Positions 5,273 through 7,721 of a stretch of DNA of 7,721 nucleotides are shown in pieces. The notes beneath the pieces were generated by a model. It was not told where the DNA came from. It saw only the letters and a program-made list of their open reading frames with translations, and did not search any database. A program made the position numbers and the translations under genes. Positions within the stretch are counted from its first letter, which is position 1; each line of letters opens with the position of its first letter. The DNA comes from Clostridia bacterium (GTDB lineage: Bacteria; Bacillota; Clostridia; Christensenellales; Borkfalkiaceae), in the NCBI GenBank assembly GCA_900768525.1, contig CAAGDF010000014.1:1-7721 (forward strand), in the 5' to 3' direction.

Positions 5273-6259
5273 TTATGCAAGTTTGACGCGCGGATCGACC
5301 ACTGCGTACATTAAGTCGGCAAGCAAAACGCCGAGTACGGACAACGCCGCAAGGAACATATTATAGGTCATAATAACCGGAATATCTACCTGCGTCATTG
5401 CGTTAAGCGCGAATTTACCCATACCGGGGAGATCGAATACCTGCTCGGTTATCATTGCGCCCGAGAAAAGCGACGGAATAAGCCCTGCAAGACTGGTTAC
5501 CAAAGGAATAAGCGTGTTTCTGAAAGCATGCTTATAAATAACCTTGTTTTCCTTAAGTCCCTTGGCACGCGCAGTTCTTATATAGTCGGAGTTTAAAACC
5601 TCGAGCATGTTCGTTCTTGTCATTCTCATACGCGAACCTATGCTCAGTATTACAACCGTGCAAATCGGCAACACCATATGTTGGAACCTGTCCGCAAATT
5701 CCTGAATAGAACTATCGTAAGTTTTACCCGAACTAATACCCGATATCGGGAACCATTTCAGCTTGATCGAGAATATGTTTTTAAGCAACTGACCAAAGAA
5801 GAAGGACGGCAACGATATACCAACAAGCACGAGAATGGTAACTACGTAGTCGCGAATGGAATATTGATGGGTAGCCGCGGTTACGCCGAGGGGAATTGCC
5901 ACCAAAAATTCAAACACGGTAGCTATTGCGGCAACGGTAAAAGAAACGCCGAGTTTATCCGGATCGAAAATTTCGGTCAGAACGTCGCGTCTGTTGATAA
6001 AACTTTTACCGAAGTCCAGCTTGAATATATTGCCCAGCCAGCGGAAATAGCCCTCTACAGGCGTACCGTCAAGACCGTATGATTTATACATGGTCTGAAT
6101 CAGTTCGTCCGAAACGGTTCCGCCGCTTTGCGTCAGCGCAATTATTTTATTTTCGATAAAGTCGGTAGGCATTGCGCGCAGCAGTGCGTAAAGCAGAAAC
6201 GATACGCCGAACAGTATCAGCAGCGATATACCTAACCTTTTTAATATGTATTTGAACAT
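5273..6259 (-). CDS. oppB: oligopeptide ABC transporter permease OppB
   Basis: Inner-membrane permease subunit of the DppB/OppB type, 328 residues. It begins MFKYILKRLGISLLILFGVSF, the typical OppB N-terminal helix (about 8-28), followed by the extracytoplasmic loop with YGLDGTPVEGYFRWLGN (61-77) and LDFGKSF (81-87). Further helices lie near 105-130, 137-162, 195-210, 245-270 and 298-322. The EAA-type motif is DYIRTARAKGLKENKVIYKH (225-244), and the C-terminus DPRVKLA matches the family ending. A longer in-frame start exists at 6295 but falls within the intercistronic stem-loop; I chose 6259 because GGAG stands about 7 nt upstream and the residues after it match the family start. Confidence 0.95.
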   Translation of the reverse strand: MFKYILKRLGISLLILFGVSFLLYALLRAMPTDFIENKIIALTQSGGTVSDELIQTMYKSYGLDGTPVEGYFRWLGNIFKLDFGKSFINRRDVLTEIFDPDKLGVSFTVAAIATVFEFLVAIPLGVTAATHQYSIRDYVVTILVLVGISLPSFFFGQLLKNIFSIKLKWFPISGISSGKTYDSSIQEFADRFQHMVLPICTVVILSIGSRMRMTRTNMLEVLNSDYIRTARAKGLKENKVIYKHAFRNTLIPLVTSLAGLIPSLFSGAMITEQVFDLPGMGKFALNAMTQVDIPVIMTYNMFLAALSVLGVLLADLMYAVVDPRVKLA

Positions 6260-6275
6260 TTTTTCTCCGTATGGC

Positions 6276-6301
6276 GCCGCAACGCCCGAGGGCATTGCGG
6301 C
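6276..6301 (-). other. strong intercistronic stem-loop between oppA and oppB
   Basis: Two 12-nt arms (6276-6287 and 6290-6301) pair over 12 bp around a very short loop. On the plus strand one position is a C/A mismatch; in the minus-strand transcript the same position is a U-G wobble, so the helix is continuous only in the mRNA sense. No U-tract follows, so it is not a full terminator. It sits 20 nt after the oppA stop and about 17 nt before the oppB start. Stem-loops here commonly protect the upstream transcript from 3' exonucleases and raise binding-protein output above permease output. Confidence 0.7.
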
Positions 6302-6320
6302 AACACAAGTCTACGTTTGA

Positions 6321-7721
6321 TTATTTAACCATTTCAATTTCCCAGATTCTTTCAAGCGGTGAAGAATACGGGTTAACGTTACCGTCTTCGGACGTGCTGT
6401 ATTTCATGCTCGATTCCTTAATAACTTTCGTGTTGAAAGCATACAGGTTCATACGCTGATAAATAGGCATTTCGACAGCAAGGTTAAGTACGTCTATCAT
6501 AGCGTTTTTATAGATTGTTATTCTGCTTGCACGATCGGTGATTTCACGACCTGCTTCGATCTTTTCGCTGAGTCTGTTAATGATAGAAACCTCTTCGGCG
6601 TATTTGGTCTGATCTCCGAAAATCTCTCTGTAACCCCAGGCGTAAACCGAAGTCGCGCTGGAATTCTTGTGGTATACCTGATACATATCGGGGTCGATAG
6701 TAGAACCCCAAGCGGCTGCCCATACTGCAAGCGAACCGGTTGCAAGTTTTGTAAGCGCGGAAGAATCGGCCTTGATTTCGATTTCCCAATTTAAACCATT
6801 AAGAATTTCGGCAGCCTTTACGAATACCTGATACGTGGGGTGTTCGCTGATAGACGAACCTGCGATCGTGAAGGTTATCTTGTAATCTTCCTGCGTTGCG
6901 CCGCTTGCTTCGGCTTGAGCCATAAGGTTTTGTACGGTTGCTTTTGCAGTTGCGTCGCCCGACCACTTAGTCCACTGCGGCAATTCGTCGGCGGTATAAT
7001 CGGTGGGGTAAGCCCAGCTTACTTTGGACATAGGCCATTCGATGGTCTGAACCGCGTCGTCGGGATAATAACCCTTAACTTCGTTACGGTTCATGGCAGC
7101 CATGATAGCTCTTCTTACGTAAATGTTGGGAACTTTGCCCGCATTGATTCCGACGTAGCCGTAACCGAGCTGCCAGCCCTGAGCCGTTCTGATACCGTCG
7201 TTATAGAGGTTCTTAAGTTCGGTACGGTTTTCATCGGTGAGCTGCGGAGTGATATAGTCAACTTCGCCGTTGGCAAGCGCGTCTATAGCGTTGGACGAGC
7301 TTACTACACGCAGTCTTAACTTTTTAGTTTTAACTTCGAACATAAAGTTCTCGTTTGCTTTGAAGTAAACCGTGTTATCTTTGTTGAATTCGGAGTTTGC
7401 AATTACATCTTCGTTTTCATAATTGGTCGCCATATAAGGACCTGCACCCATGGGGATGCTGACGTGTCTTTGCGACTGAATTACGTTGGTCTGGAAATCG
7501 GAATCGGCAAATCTGAGACCGAACTTATTGTTCTTTATATCTACATTTTCAAGGAGGTTGCCGTTATCGTCCGCCGCATAATAATGCTGAGGGGCAACGG
7601 TGAAACCGAAGTTGTAGATAGCCTTGGGGTCCTCGCCCTTTACGGTAATCTGCAATACGTCGTATTCGTCGCTATTGGAAGGTCTGCCCTTTTCGTCGTG
7701 CGATTTTGCGATTTTGTAAGT
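6321..7721 (-). CDS. oppA: oligopeptide ABC transporter substrate-binding protein OppA (C-terminal 466 residues; 5' end outside window)
   Basis: Extracytoplasmic peptide-capture subunit of the family-5 solute-binding proteins (SBP_bac_5). The frame is open to the window edge, so the signal peptide and N-terminus are missing; a TTG at 7655 is an internal codon, not a start, as the residues before it (for example GRPSNSDEYDV) continue the frame. In visible numbering, GAGPYM (92-97) is the family's characteristic G-x-GPY segment, NAIDALANGEVDY (about 144-156) is the common 'amount of time spent' loop, YVRRAIMAAMNRNEV (201-215) matches the conserved second-lobe helix, VWAAAWGSTIDPDMYQVYH (333-351) is a conserved late motif, and VEMPIYQRMNLYAFN (about 415-429) precedes the C-terminus. 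It is the first gene of the visible operon. Its ligand cannot be read from the sequence; the peptide call rests on family and neighbours. Confidence 0.93.
   Translation of the reverse strand, partial: TYKIAKSHDEKGRPSNSDEYDVLQITVKGEDPKAIYNFGFTVAPQHYYAADDNGNLLENVDIKNNKFGLRFADSDFQTNVIQSQRHVSIPMGAGPYMATNYENEDVIANSEFNKDNTVYFKANENFMFEVKTKKLRLRVVSSSNAIDALANGEVDYITPQLTDENRTELKNLYNDGIRTAQGWQLGYGYVGINAGKVPNIYVRRAIMAAMNRNEVKGYYPDDAVQTIEWPMSKVSWAYPTDYTADELPQWTKWSGDATAKATVQNLMAQAEASGATQEDYKITFTIAGSSISEHPTYQVFVKAAEILNGLNWEIEIKADSSALTKLATGSLAVWAAAWGSTIDPDMYQVYHKNSSATSVYAWGYREIFGDQTKYAEEVSIINRLSEKIEAGREITDRASRITIYKNAMIDVLNLAVEMPIYQRMNLYAFNTKVIKESSMKYSTSEDGNVNPYSSPLERIWEIEMVK

Noticed and set aside
6260..6295. 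Upstream start for oppB at 6295
   Set aside because: It lies inside the intercistronic stem-loop, and the 12 extra residues do not match the family. The ATG at 6259 has GGAG at good spacing.
6471..6477. TTCGACA (0A box heptamer) inside oppA
   Set aside because: It is within a conserved coding region with no promoter nearby, so it is most likely chance.

Overview
The window looks like a piece of an endospore-forming Firmicute chromosome, probably from an uncultured or gut Clostridia lineage. The evidence is a gene whose C-terminal half is unmistakably the Spo0A DNA-binding domain, strong GGAGG/AAGGAG-type ribosome binding sites, moderate-GC coding DNA set against a very AT-rich intergenic region, and a clostridial-style Opp transporter. 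All seven supported genes lie on the minus strand, so transcription runs from high to low coordinates. I see no tRNA, rRNA, CRISPR array, IS element or plus-strand gene; long plus-strand reading frames are shadows of the real genes.

Right to centre (7721 to 1377) is one tight operon for an oligopeptide-type ABC importer: substrate-binding lipoprotein or secreted protein (oppA, cut by the window edge), permeases oppB and oppC, ATPases oppD and oppF, then an unrecognised 89-residue single-pass membrane protein. Gaps are 61 nt between oppA and oppB, with a strong stem-loop inside, then 13, 3, 1 and 1 nt. Each downstream gene has its own ribosome binding site, usually inside the end of the gene before it. 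A bulged GC-rich hairpin at 1219-1246 probably ends the transcript. OppD carries a roughly 60-residue insert between Walker A and the Q-loop that contains a 12-residue tandem repeat. OppC, OppD and OppF all have long charged N-terminal extensions.

The 1377-954 interval is about 420 nt of AT-rich regulatory DNA. It holds the operon terminator, several short inverted repeats, a perfect 7-bp Spo0A box (TGTCGAA) and two TATAAT hexamers just upstream of the last gene.

Left (884 to 72) is a Spo0A homologue of 270 residues. Its DNA-binding domain looks intact, but its receiver domain is degenerate: the phospho-acceptor Asp is Ser, one of the acidic-pocket Asp residues is Asn, and the MP motif after the acceptor is lost. 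Only the conserved Lys remains clearly standard. It therefore looks like a phosphorylation-independent Spo0A, or a Spo0A paralogue. It sits directly downstream of an opp operon, not in the usual spoIVB-spo0A setting. Because Opp (Spo0K) in Bacillus feeds peptide signals into the Spo0A pathway, the juxtaposition is suggestive, but from sequence alone it is only an inference.
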